DNA from: Virgisporangium aurantiacum
GTDB taxonomy: Bacteria; Actinomycetota; Actinomycetes; Mycobacteriales; Micromonosporaceae
Assembly: GCF_016863635.1 (NCBI RefSeq)
Contig: NZ_BOPG01000048.1
Location: 175,499-239,498 of the forward strand
Direction of reading: 5' to 3'
DNA length: 64,000 nt
This document shows, in pieces, positions 40,434 through 47,570 of this stretch. Every line of letters begins with the position of its first letter. Position 1 is the stretch's first letter. Under the pieces are notes generated by a model that searched no databases, was not told the origin of the DNA, and saw only the letters and a list, made by a program, of their open reading frames with translations. The position numbers were made by a program, and so were the translations under genes.

Positions 40434-40892
40434 GTGCCCCACGTTGAACTGTCCATCACCGACTTCGGCCCCGTCACGCCTCCCGCGCCCCGCTCGGCGC
40501 CGGTCGAGGGTCTGCCCGTCGATCCGCTGGGTCACTGGGTGCGGGCGGTTTCCGAAGCGGTCGAACCGTGTCTGGTCGTCGACGCCGACGGGGTGATCGT
40601 CGCGATGTCGCCGTCCTGCGTCGCCATCATGGAGCTCACGTCGTCTCCGGTTGGCGCCGACCTCCGCAACGGCCACCTTCGGATGATCGACTTCTCCGCC
40701 GACGGCGGCAAACTCAGCGACACCGAGGTGGCCAAGATCCCGCCCCTGTTGGCCGTCTCGTCGGGCCGGTTGGCCCGCGGGTTGGTCCGGGTACGCAGCG
40801 GCGACGCGGTGGCCACGCTCGACGCGATCGCCACCCCGATCGGGCCAGCGGACGCGGTCGCCGGTTCATTGACCTTCTTCAGCCCCGTGTAA
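40434..40892 (+). CDS. PAS-like domain protein
   Basis: A 152-residue soluble protein with a single PAS-like module (about 35-145): AVSEAVEPCLVVDADGVIVAMSPSCVAIM is the usual N-terminal cap and strand, and the domain ends IATPIGPADAVAGSLTFFSP. No effector domain is attached, so it may be a sensor subunit or a short regulator. GTG 40434 follows gcgggagg. No partner kinase is adjacent. Confidence 0.7.
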   Translation: MPHVELSITDFGPVTPPAPRSAPVEGLPVDPLGHWVRAVSEAVEPCLVVDADGVIVAMSPSCVAIMELTSSPVGADLRNGHLRMIDFSADGGKLSDTEVAKIPPLLAVSSGRLARGLVRVRSGDAVATLDAIATPIGPADAVAGSLTFFSPV

Positions 40893-40916
40893 TCTTCGCG
40901 TCGTCGGGGAGGGACG

Positions 40917-41444
40917 ATGCGGCCGGGCACAACGGGGTTTCTCGCGTCGATGATCGTGGTCATCGGTGTGGTCGCCGGTGGGTGCGCGCTGGATCCGGTC
41001 CAGCCCACCCGCGATCCGAGTGCGCGTCCGCCGTCCCCGTCCGGCGCGGAGCCCTCGGTACCCACCACCCGGCTGCCGCCACCGACCGTGCGCCCGAGCT
41101 CGTCGGGCTTCAGCGAGTACGTGGCCACCAGTTGCAACGGGCGGCCGAGCGCCAGCCAGGTGATCGCGGTGGTGCGGCCCAAGCTCAACCTGGCGGCCAG
41201 CGTCCAGATCACCGTCACCACCCAGCCGACCTGCGCGGGAACGTGGCAGTACACCGTGCTGAGCGTGCCGAACCACGAGCTGGTGCACGTGGTCACCAAC
41301 GGCGCGCCCGACGCGCTCAAGGTCGTCGCGGCGGGTTCGAACCCGTGCATCCCGGCCGTGCGGGTCAGCGCGCCGTCGGGGCTGCGGGCGGTGCTCGGCT
41401 GCGACACGGTGACGGCCACCACGACCGCCACCACCACTCCGTAG
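40917..41444 (+). CDS. Putative lipoprotein
   Basis: A 175-residue secreted protein with a lipobox VVAGGCA (Cys near residue 23) after a hydrophobic signal, then a Pro/Ser/Thr-rich linker and a small domain with two cysteine-containing strands (TSCNGRPSASQ, TTQPTCAGTWQ, SNPCIPAV, VLGCDTVTA). The four mature-domain cysteines probably form two disulfides outside the cell. No family recognised. It is followed 10 bases later by pheA. Confidence 0.75.
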   Translation: MRPGTTGFLASMIVVIGVVAGGCALDPVQPTRDPSARPPSPSGAEPSVPTTRLPPPTVRPSSSGFSEYVATSCNGRPSASQVIAVVRPKLNLAASVQITVTTQPTCAGTWQYTVLSVPNHELVHVVTNGAPDALKVVAAGSNPCIPAVRVSAPSGLRAVLGCDTVTATTTATTTP

Positions 41445-41454
41445 GGTTACCCCC

Positions 41455-42396
41455 ATGCCCGGAGTTCCCCCGCAACGCTTCGTCTTCCTCGGCCCCGAAG
41501 GCACGTTCGCCGAGCAGGCGCTGCTGACGATCCCGGCGGCCGAGCGCGGCACGCGCATCCCCGCCCGGAGCGTGCCCGAGGCGCTCGACGCGGTACGCGA
41601 GGGCGATGCCGACGCCGCCCTGGTGCCGCTGGAGAACTCGATCGGCGGGGCGGTGGGCGTCACGTTCGACGAGCTGGCCACCGGCGACCCGCTGATGATC
41701 ACCCGCGACGTGGTGCTGCCGGTGCAGTTCGTGCTCGCCGCGCCGTCCGCCCGGCCGTTCGCCGAGATCGACTCGGTGGCGGCGCACCCGCAGGCGTCGG
41801 CCCAGTGCCGGCAGTGGCTGCGGAACCACGTGCCCGCGGCGTCCGTGGTCGACGTGCTCTCCAACGGCGCCGCCGCATCGGCGGCCGCGGCCGGCGAGTT
41901 CGCGGCCGCGATCTGCGCACCGATCGGCGCCACCCGCAGCCGGCTGACCGTGCTGGCCAAGGACATCGCCGACCACTCCGACGCGGTCACCAGGTTCGCG
42001 TTGGTGACCCGGCTGGGCCCGCCGCCGCCGCCGACCGGCGACGACCTGACGTCGCTGGCCGTCTACATCGCCCACGACGAGGTGGGTGCGCTGCTGTCGG
42101 TGCTGACCGAGCTGGCCGTGCGCGGCGTCAACCTCACCCGGATCGAGTCGCGCCCCACCGGCGAGCGGTTGGGGCGCTACGCGTTCTTCCTCGACTGCAC
42201 CGGCCACCTGCACGAGGCGAGGATGGGTGAGGCGCTGATGGGCCTGCGCCGGGTGTGCGCCGACGTGCGCTTCCTCGGCTCGTACCCGCGCGCGACCCAG
42301 CCGGGTGAACGGCCGGTGCCGCCGCCCGCGGGCACGAGCGACCGCGACTTCGCCGACGCCCACGCCTGGCTGGACCGCCTCCGCGCCGGAGGCTAG
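41455..42396 (+). CDS. pheA: Prephenate dehydratase
   Basis: A 313-residue enzyme converting prephenate to phenylpyruvate. The catalytic domain (1-190) has FLGPEGTFAEQAL, VPLENSIGGAV, AHPQASAQCRQWL and DHSDAVTRFALV, where T-R-F is the signature. The C-terminal ACT domain (about 200-285) has GALLSVLTELAVRGVNLTRIESRPTGERLGRYAFF, and the ESRP loop is the phenylalanine-binding allosteric site. There is no chorismate mutase domain, as is typical of actinobacteria. Confidence 0.96.
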   Translation: MPGVPPQRFVFLGPEGTFAEQALLTIPAAERGTRIPARSVPEALDAVREGDADAALVPLENSIGGAVGVTFDELATGDPLMITRDVVLPVQFVLAAPSARPFAEIDSVAAHPQASAQCRQWLRNHVPAASVVDVLSNGAAASAAAAGEFAAAICAPIGATRSRLTVLAKDIADHSDAVTRFALVTRLGPPPPPTGDDLTSLAVYIAHDEVGALLSVLTELAVRGVNLTRIESRPTGERLGRYAFFLDCTGHLHEARMGEALMGLRRVCADVRFLGSYPRATQPGERPVPPPAGTSDRDFADAHAWLDRLRAGG

Positions 42397-42445
42397 CCCG
42401 GGCCGCCTGCGGCGGCCGAGCCCGGCCCGGGCCGCCTGCGGCGGC
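42397..42445. terminator. Duplicated GC-rich hairpin between pheA and AIM24
   Basis: A 20-bp direct repeat at 42397-42416 and 42426-42445; each copy contains the dyad ggccgcc-tgc-ggcggc(c). Located in the 51-bp gap between convergent stops, probably a double terminator. Confidence 0.7.
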
Positions 42446-42447
42446 GG

Positions 42448-43158
42448 TCAGCCGCCGAGACCACCCAGGAGGCCGCCGCCCTTCGACTGCTGCTGCGGGC
42501 CGGCCGCACCCTCGCTGGGCTGGATGATCACGAAGCCCTGCCCGTTCAGCGCGAGCTGGAACAGCTCACCCGAGCCACCCCGCAGCATCGAGCCGAGGCT
42601 CTGCGACTTCTGGATCGTCGACTGGAGGTTGGCCGACCAGCCGATCACCGCGTCGGTGTCGACGAACACCGGCTGGTTCGGGGCCACCGGGATCACGATC
42701 GGCGGGCCGTCGCAGGTGATGGCGAGCTTGCCCTGGCCGGTGAAGACCGAGTTGAACAGGCCGCCGCCGAACATGCCGGCGCCCGGCACCTTCTGGATCT
42801 GGTACTGCAGGCCCGGGTCGAACAGGAGCACGTTGCGCCCGTTGATCGACAGCGCGTCGCCCTGCTCGACGTCGATGAGGAAGCAGTCCATCGAGGCGTT
42901 GGCGAACCAGATCTCGCCCTGCCCCCGGCAGGCCATGAGCGGCACGCCCTCGCCGGTGACCGCGCGCCGGATGAAGTTTCCGGCACCCTGGCTCTTCGCC
43001 TCGAACTGGAGCTGGCCGCGGTAGGCGATCATCGCGCCCTGCCGGGCGAGCACCTCGCCGTTGACGACGTACTTCACGCATTTGCTGTGTTGAAGGCTCA
43101 TACCCGCAGCGGTGGGGGCCTGCGCCATGGATTCGGCTTTGAAGAGTTCACTGCGCAC
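42448..43158 (-). CDS. AIM24 family protein
   Basis: A 236-residue protein with the AIM24 beta-rich fold: LQHSKCVKYVVNGEVLARQGAMIAYRG, FIRRAVTGEGVPLMACRGQGEIWFA, DVEQGDALSINGRNVLLFDPGL, GQGKLAITCDGPPIVIPV and a Gly-rich tail. Bacterial AIM24/TerD-associated proteins are of unknown function, and the mitochondrial namesake affects inner-membrane architecture. GTG 43158 is used; ATG 43128 would omit 10 residues. Confidence 0.88.
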   Translation of the reverse strand: MRSELFKAESMAQAPTAAGMSLQHSKCVKYVVNGEVLARQGAMIAYRGQLQFEAKSQGAGNFIRRAVTGEGVPLMACRGQGEIWFANASMDCFLIDVEQGDALSINGRNVLLFDPGLQYQIQKVPGAGMFGGGLFNSVFTGQGKLAITCDGPPIVIPVAPNQPVFVDTDAVIGWSANLQSTIQKSQSLGSMLRGGSGELFQLALNGQGFVIIQPSEGAAGPQQQSKGGGLLGGLGG

Positions 43159-43218
43159 GGTGGGGAGCGTATCGGTTCAACCCGCGAGGAACAGGCCCAA
43201 CAGGGCGTCCATAGGTAC

Positions 43219-43581
43219 TCAGCCCCAGCCGAGCTCGTGCAGGAGCTTGTCGTCGATGCCGAAGTGGTGGGCGATCTCGTGGACGACCGTGATGGCGACC
43301 TCGTCGACCACGTCCTCCTCGGTGTCGCAGATCGACAGGATCGGACGGCGGAAGATCGTGATGCGGTCGGGCAGCACGCCGCTGTACTCCGAACCGCGGT
43401 CGGTGAGCGCGTAGCCCTCGTAGACGCCGAGCAGGTCGGGGTCTTCGGGCGGCGGCCGGTCCTCGACGAGCACCACCACGTTGTCCATCAGCCGGAGCAG
43501 TTCCTCCGGCACCAGGTCGAGCCCGTCGGAGACCAGTTCCTCGAACCGCTTCCGCGACATCTTCACCGCCACGAGAGCCAT
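43219..43581 (-). CDS. Small metallopeptidase family protein (zincin, HExxHxxGxxD)
   Basis: A 120-residue minimal zincin. The motif HEIAHHFGIDD gives two His ligands, a catalytic Glu and an Asp as third ligand. The rest (FEELVSDGLDLVPEELLRLMDNVVVLVED; GVLPDRITIFRRPI) matches the conserved actinobacterial family found next to serS and pheA. Substrate unknown. ATG 43560 (MSRKRF) is an equally possible start. Confidence 0.88.
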   Translation of the reverse strand: MALVAVKMSRKRFEELVSDGLDLVPEELLRLMDNVVVLVEDRPPPEDPDLLGVYEGYALTDRGSEYSGVLPDRITIFRRPILSICDTEEDVVDEVAITVVHEIAHHFGIDDKLLHELGWG

Positions 43582-43617
43582 TCTGGGCGCCCGGTGTGCC
43601 GGGCGCCCACAAGGGCG

Positions 43618-44046
43618 TCAGGAGACGAGCGTCGCGTCCAGCGTGATCTCGACGGAGGCGAGCGCCTTGCTGATCGGGCAGCCGGCCTTGGCGGCCTCGG
43701 CGTGCTTGAGGAACTCGCCCTCGTCGATGCCGGGCACGTTGCCGGTGGTGACCAGGTCGATGCGGGTGATCGCGAACCCGCCCTCGGTCTGGCCGAAGTT
43801 GACGGTGGCGTTCGTGACCACCGAGTCGGGAGTGAAGCCGGCTCCGGCGAGCATGTTCGACAGAGCCATCGAGTAGCACGCGGCGTGCGCCGCGGCGACC
43901 AGTTCCTCGGGGTTGGTGCCGGTGCCCTCCTCGAACCGGGACTTGAACGAGTACTGACCTTCGAAGGCGCCGGAGCCGAGGGCGAGCGATCCGGAGCCGC
44001 CCTTGAGGTCTCCGGACCAGCGGGCTGATGAGGTACGCGTAGGCAT
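43618..44046 (-). CDS. OsmC family peroxiredoxin
   Basis: A 142-residue OsmC/Ohr-type protein. The two reactive cysteines are in AAHAACYSMALSN and AEAAKAGCPISKAL; the catalytic Arg/Glu region is FKSRFEEGTGTNPEELVAAAHA. It detoxifies organic hydroperoxides. ATG 44046 (MPTRTSSARW) is the family start. Only 34 bases separate it from the divergent FAD enzyme gene, which therefore shares its promoter region. Confidence 0.93.
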   Translation of the reverse strand: MPTRTSSARWSGDLKGGSGSLALGSGAFEGQYSFKSRFEEGTGTNPEELVAAAHAACYSMALSNMLAGAGFTPDSVVTNATVNFGQTEGGFAITRIDLVTTGNVPGIDEGEFLKHAEAAKAGCPISKALASVEITLDATLVS

Positions 44047-44080
44047 GGACCGAACGTATCGGATCCACGAGACTGCCCGC

Positions 44081-45679
44081 ATGGGGAACCGGTACGACGT
44101 GGTGGTTGTCGGTGGTGGGCACAACGGGCTGGTCGCCGCCGCCTACCTGGCGAAGGCCGGCCGGAAGGTGATCGTGCTCGAACGCCGGCCGGTGGTCGGC
44201 GGCGCCGCGGTGTCGGAGCAGCCGTTCGGGCCCGACTTCACCGTGACGAGCCTCTCGTACGTCGTCAGCCTGCTACCCGAGCAGATGGTCCGGGACCTCG
44301 ACCTGAGGAAGCACGGCTACCACGTCTACCCGCAGGGTCCGTACTTCGCGCCCCGGCGCGACGGGTCCTACCTGGCGCTGCCCGACGATCCTCGGAGCCG
44401 CCGGGAACAGATCGGAAAGTTCTCGCTGAAGGACGCCGAGGTCTACGAGCGCTGGGAGGCCTGGCTGGGCAGGCTCGGCGGCCTGGTCGGGCCGCTGCTG
44501 CACGAGATTCCGCCGAAGCTCGGCTCGAAGAGGCCGGGAGATCTGCTCGGCCAGGTAGGCCTGGCGGCCAAGCTGCGCAAGGTCGACGTGCGGGCCGCGT
44601 TCGACCTCACCCGCCTGTTCACCGCGAGCATCGCCGACTTCGTCGAGGACCGGTTCGAGTCCGACGCCATGCGGGGCGTCCTGTCGGTGTCGGGCGTCAT
44701 CGGCACGTGGGCCGGCCCGCGCAGCGCCGGCACCGCGTACGTGATGCTGCACCACCACATCGGCGAGACCACCTGGGGCTTCCCGCGCGGCGGCATGGGC
44801 GGGGTCACGCAGGCGCTCGCGGCGTCGGCCCGGTCGTTCGGGGCCGCGGTGCGCACGAACGCCCCGGTCGCCCGGATCACCGTCGCGGGCGGGCGGGTCA
44901 CGGGGGTCGCGCTGGAGAACGGCGATGAAATACACGCGGACGTCGTGGTGACGACCGCACACCCGAAGATCTCCTTCCTGCAGCTCGTCGAGCCCAAGGA
45001 ACTGCCCGACGACTTCGTGACCGACATCGAGCGGTGGCAGAGCCGATCCGGGACGGTGAAGGTGAACGTGGCGGTGGATCGGCTGCCCCGGTTCACGTCC
45101 CATATGGACTTTGATCCTGCGGTGCACGGCGGCACGATCGTGCTCGCCGAATCGCTCGACGACGTGGAGACCGCCTTCCAGGAGGCGGTGTCGGGCCGCG
45201 CGGCCGAGCTGCCGTTCGCCGACGTGTGCATCCCGAGCGTGTTCGACGACTCGCTCGCGCCCGAGGGCAAGCACGTGGTGAGCATGTTCAGCCAGTGGGT
45301 GCCGCACACCTACGCCGACGAGCCCGACGCCGACGAACTCACCGCGTACGCCGACCGCCTCGTCTACCGCATGGACGCGGTGGCGCCCGGCTTCATCGAC
45401 TCCATCGTCGACCGGCAGATCATCGGGCCGGACACGATGCAGAAGGAGTACGGGCTGGTCGGCGGCAACATCTTCCACGGCGAGCTGAGCCCGGCGCAGA
45501 TGTTCCACTGCCGCCCGGCCGCCGGCTACGCCGACCTGCGCACGCCGGTGAAGGGCCTGTACCAGGCGGGCTCGGCCACCCATGGCGGCGGCGGGGTCAC
45601 CGGGGTGCCGGGACACAACGTCGTCCGGCAGATCCTGCGCGACCAGCGGTTCAGGCGGGCGTCCAGGCAGGCACAGTAA
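44081..45679 (+). CDS. FAD-dependent phytoene desaturase-like oxidoreductase (PYROXD2-like)
   Basis: A 532-residue flavoprotein. The N-terminus YDVVVVGGGHNGLVAAAYLAKAGRKVIVLERRPVVGG is the dinucleotide-binding fold. The C-terminus carries the second FAD motif (YQAGSATHGGGGVTGVPGHNVVRQIL). The central region resembles the non-carotenoid CrtI-like branch present in many bacteria and as PYROXD2 in animals; substrate unknown. ATG 44081 precedes the family N-terminus; ATG 44045 would overlap osmC. Confidence 0.88.
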   Translation: MGNRYDVVVVGGGHNGLVAAAYLAKAGRKVIVLERRPVVGGAAVSEQPFGPDFTVTSLSYVVSLLPEQMVRDLDLRKHGYHVYPQGPYFAPRRDGSYLALPDDPRSRREQIGKFSLKDAEVYERWEAWLGRLGGLVGPLLHEIPPKLGSKRPGDLLGQVGLAAKLRKVDVRAAFDLTRLFTASIADFVEDRFESDAMRGVLSVSGVIGTWAGPRSAGTAYVMLHHHIGETTWGFPRGGMGGVTQALAASARSFGAAVRTNAPVARITVAGGRVTGVALENGDEIHADVVVTTAHPKISFLQLVEPKELPDDFVTDIERWQSRSGTVKVNVAVDRLPRFTSHMDFDPAVHGGTIVLAESLDDVETAFQEAVSGRAAELPFADVCIPSVFDDSLAPEGKHVVSMFSQWVPHTYADEPDADELTAYADRLVYRMDAVAPGFIDSIVDRQIIGPDTMQKEYGLVGGNIFHGELSPAQMFHCRPAAGYADLRTPVKGLYQAGSATHGGGGVTGVPGHNVVRQILRDQRFRRASRQAQ

Positions 45680-45688
45680 GGTTTGCGC

Positions 45689-46324
45689 ATGTCCGGGAAC
45701 GGGACCGTCGAATGGGGCGAAGACCGGCCGGCGCGATTGCTGGACCGGCTGTTCGGTGACGCCGTGGGTGGCACCCAGCGGTTGAGCGCGCCGGCGGTGG
45801 GTGCGGCGATCGTGGCGACGGCGCTGCTCGTGGCGGCCGAACTGCTGCCGTGGATGTCGATCGAGGTGCCGACGACCTCATTCAACGGCCCCGTCGGCGG
45901 CGCCACCGAGACCCGCGACCTGTCGCTCGACATGGTCGGTGCCGGGATCTCGACCGCCTACTACGTCGGGCTGCTGCTGTTGCTGGCCCTCGTGGGGCTG
46001 GTGCAGGCGAGCCGCCCACACGCGCGGCGGGCGCTCACCGCGGCCGGGTTCGGGTTGTCCGCGGCGATGCTGGTGCTGCTGGCCGGCATCATCCGGCGGG
46101 CGGGTGACGGCGGGGAGGCGACGTTTCTTTCGCCGACGTCGTCGGCGCCCGGTCCGGGGCCGTACCTCGCGATCGCCGGTGTGCTCGTGGCGGTGGCGGC
46201 GCTCGTGGTGAGTGGTTGGCATCCGTCGGTGCCGGGCCGTCGTCCGGTGGCCGACACGCCGGTGGATGGCGAGGACGACGACGAGGAACCGGGCCCGATC
46301 GATCTCACGGTGACCCCGGCGTAA
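45689..46324 (+). CDS. Four-helix membrane protein
   Basis: A 211-residue protein with about four helices (AAIVATALLVAAELLPWM; TAYYVGLLLLLALVGLVQAS; ALTAAGFGLSAAMLVLLAGII; YLAIAGVLVAVAALVVSGW) and an acidic tail (DGEDDDEEPGPIDLTVTPA). No domain recognised. It resembles uncharacterised actinobacterial membrane proteins with an extracellular acidic loop between helices 1 and 2. Confidence 0.7.
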   Translation: MSGNGTVEWGEDRPARLLDRLFGDAVGGTQRLSAPAVGAAIVATALLVAAELLPWMSIEVPTTSFNGPVGGATETRDLSLDMVGAGISTAYYVGLLLLLALVGLVQASRPHARRALTAAGFGLSAAMLVLLAGIIRRAGDGGEATFLSPTSSAPGPGPYLAIAGVLVAVAALVVSGWHPSVPGRRPVADTPVDGEDDDEEPGPIDLTVTPA

Positions 46325-46374
46325 CACATGGAATTCCTTGGAAGACAGTTGTTTTCGGGTCGTACTGTTCCGCC

Positions 46375-47112
46375 GTGGCACAGACTCAGCTGAATCAGAT
46401 CGTCGCCCTCGAGAAGGGCGTCAAGTCCCGCGCTCAGGCCGACTTCGTGGCCGCGGGTCAGCAGCTCCAGAAGACGGCGCTGCTGGCCGGCATCTCGCGC
46501 ACCTACAAGCCGAAGGACGACGAGGGCGAGCAGCTCCCGCCGGAGTCCACCCGCGTTCAGGTGCGGGCCCGCGACGTACTCGGCGACGTGCAGCAGGCGC
46601 TCACGCGGCTGTTCGACGTGATTCTCACAAAGGACGTGGCGAACACCGTCGCGAAGGCGCCGATCGTCGTCGACGGCAACACGATCGCCACCGACGTACC
46701 GGTCACCTATCTGCTCTTCCTCGAGAAGCAGCTGGCCGACCTGCTCACGTTCGTCACCCGGATCCCGGTGCTCGACGCCGCCGAGACGTGGACCTTCGAC
46801 GAGGCGACCGACGCCTACGCCACCACGGCGTCGCAGACCACGCGGTCGAAGAAGGTGCCGCGCAACCACGTCAAGGCCGCGGCCACCGACAAGCACCCGG
46901 CCCAGGTGGAGATGTACTTCGAAGACGTGCTGGTGGGTTACTGGACCACCGTGAAGTTCTCGGGTGCGCTGCCGCAGGCGCGCATCTCCGAGCTCAAGCA
47001 GCGCGTGGTGAAGCTGTCGGAGGCGGTGAAGTTGGCGCGCGAGTCGGCGAACTCCACCGTCGTCACCGACCAGAAGATCGGCGACCGGGTCTTCAATTAC
47101 CTGTTCGCGTGA
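46375..47112 (+). CDS. Conserved actinobacterial/phage-type protein of unknown function (DUF7873-like, tentative)
   Basis: A 245-residue soluble protein starting GTG 46375 (MAQTQLNQIVALEKGVKS), rich in helices, with DVQQALTRLFDVILTKD, ATDVPVTYLLFLEKQLADLLTFV and a C-terminal VVTDQKIGDRVFNYLF. I recognise it as a protein found in actinomycetes and actinophages, often near tRNA genes, but cannot name a function, and the DUF label is from memory. It is followed by a strong terminator and then tRNA-like sequences. Confidence 0.6.
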   Translation: MAQTQLNQIVALEKGVKSRAQADFVAAGQQLQKTALLAGISRTYKPKDDEGEQLPPESTRVQVRARDVLGDVQQALTRLFDVILTKDVANTVAKAPIVVDGNTIATDVPVTYLLFLEKQLADLLTFVTRIPVLDAAETWTFDEATDAYATTASQTTRSKKVPRNHVKAAATDKHPAQVEMYFEDVLVGYWTTVKFSGALPQARISELKQRVVKLSEAVKLARESANSTVVTDQKIGDRVFNYLFA

Positions 47113-47115
47113 GGC

Positions 47116-47147
47116 TGTGTCCGGGCTCTATCATGGGCTCGGACACA
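47116..47147 (+). terminator. Hairpin after the DUF7873-like gene
   Basis: Eight-bp arms tgtgtccg / cggacaca enclosing a 16-nt loop that itself has repeated ggctc; four bases after the stop. Likely transcription terminator. Confidence 0.7.
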
Positions 47148-47270
47148 AACTCAGACTCAGGCCCGCATCCTGAAGCGGATTTCAGGGCGAGCCATCAGTG
47201 TTCACAACTCAGCGTGAAACTCTCGTCCCAAATTCAATATTGCCGTCCGTTCCGGTCCGAAACCGGGCGT
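47148..47270. other. Non-coding stretch upstream of tRNA-like halves
   Basis: No open frame with coding character. It contains a short hairpin cctgaa-gcgga-tttcagg near 47170 and a dyad ccgg-tccgaaa-ccgg near 47252-47266. If the downstream tRNA is truly permuted, part of this stretch could be a 3' intron half or leader; no group I core was recognised. Confidence 0.3.
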
Positions 47271-47350
47271 CTTGCAGACACGAGGTTGCAGGTTCGATTC
47301 CTGCGGGGTCCGCTCGTGGGCCCCTAGCTCAATAGGTAGAGCGCGTGTTT
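47271..47350 (+). tRNA. tRNA-Ala(TGC)-like sequence in permuted order (3' half then 5' half)
   Basis: Bases 47271-47312 form a 3' half: anticodon loop cttgcag, 3' anticodon strand acacg, variable aggtt, T arm gcagg-ttcgatt-cctgc, acceptor ggggtcc and base g73. After five bases (ctcgt), 47318-47348 form a 5' half: acceptor gggcccc, ta, D arm gctc-aataggta-gagc, g26 and 5' anticodon strand cgtgt. All seven acceptor pairs form (3:70 is the G-U pair characteristic of tRNA-Ala) and all five anticodon pairs form. Base 73 is G rather than the expected A. Either a circularly permuted tRNA gene or debris of tandem tRNA-Ala copies. Confidence 0.5.
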
Positions 47351-47401
47351 ACACGATTGTGTAAGCGTCCATCATGGCAGCCGGTGCTAGCAAATGGCGG
47401 C

Positions 47402-47475
47402 GACCCGTCTTGGCCCAGCGGTAGGGCATTGGACTTTTAATCCAAAGGACGCGGGTTCGATTCCCGCAGACGTCA
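47402..47475 (+). pseudogene. tRNA-Lys(TTT)-like gene with a bulged acceptor stem
   Basis: D arm gccc-agcggta-gggc, anticodon arm ttgga-cttttaa-tccaa (anticodon TTT at 47436-47438), variable aggac, T arm gcggg-ttcgatt-cccgc and acceptor 3' strand agacgtc are intact. The 5' acceptor strand reads gac-cc-gtct: perfect pairing requires removing the two bases at 47405-47406. No CCA is encoded. Probably a decayed or atypical tRNA-Lys, though processing of a bulged acceptor cannot be excluded. Confidence 0.65.
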
Positions 47476-47570
47476 CAGACCCCGGGCTGCCGGCTACGCA
47501 GCCCGGGGTCGCTTATTGCCCGGGTATATCGGGCGCGACGCCCGAACCCGACCGCCTAGACTTGCTTCCC

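Noticed and set aside
47148..47401. Permuted group I intron flanking the tRNA halves
   Set aside because: A P1-like hairpin (ttacac-gatt-gtgtaa) follows the 5' half, but I could not place a guanosine-binding core or a last-G at the 3' splice site. Kept only as a possibility.
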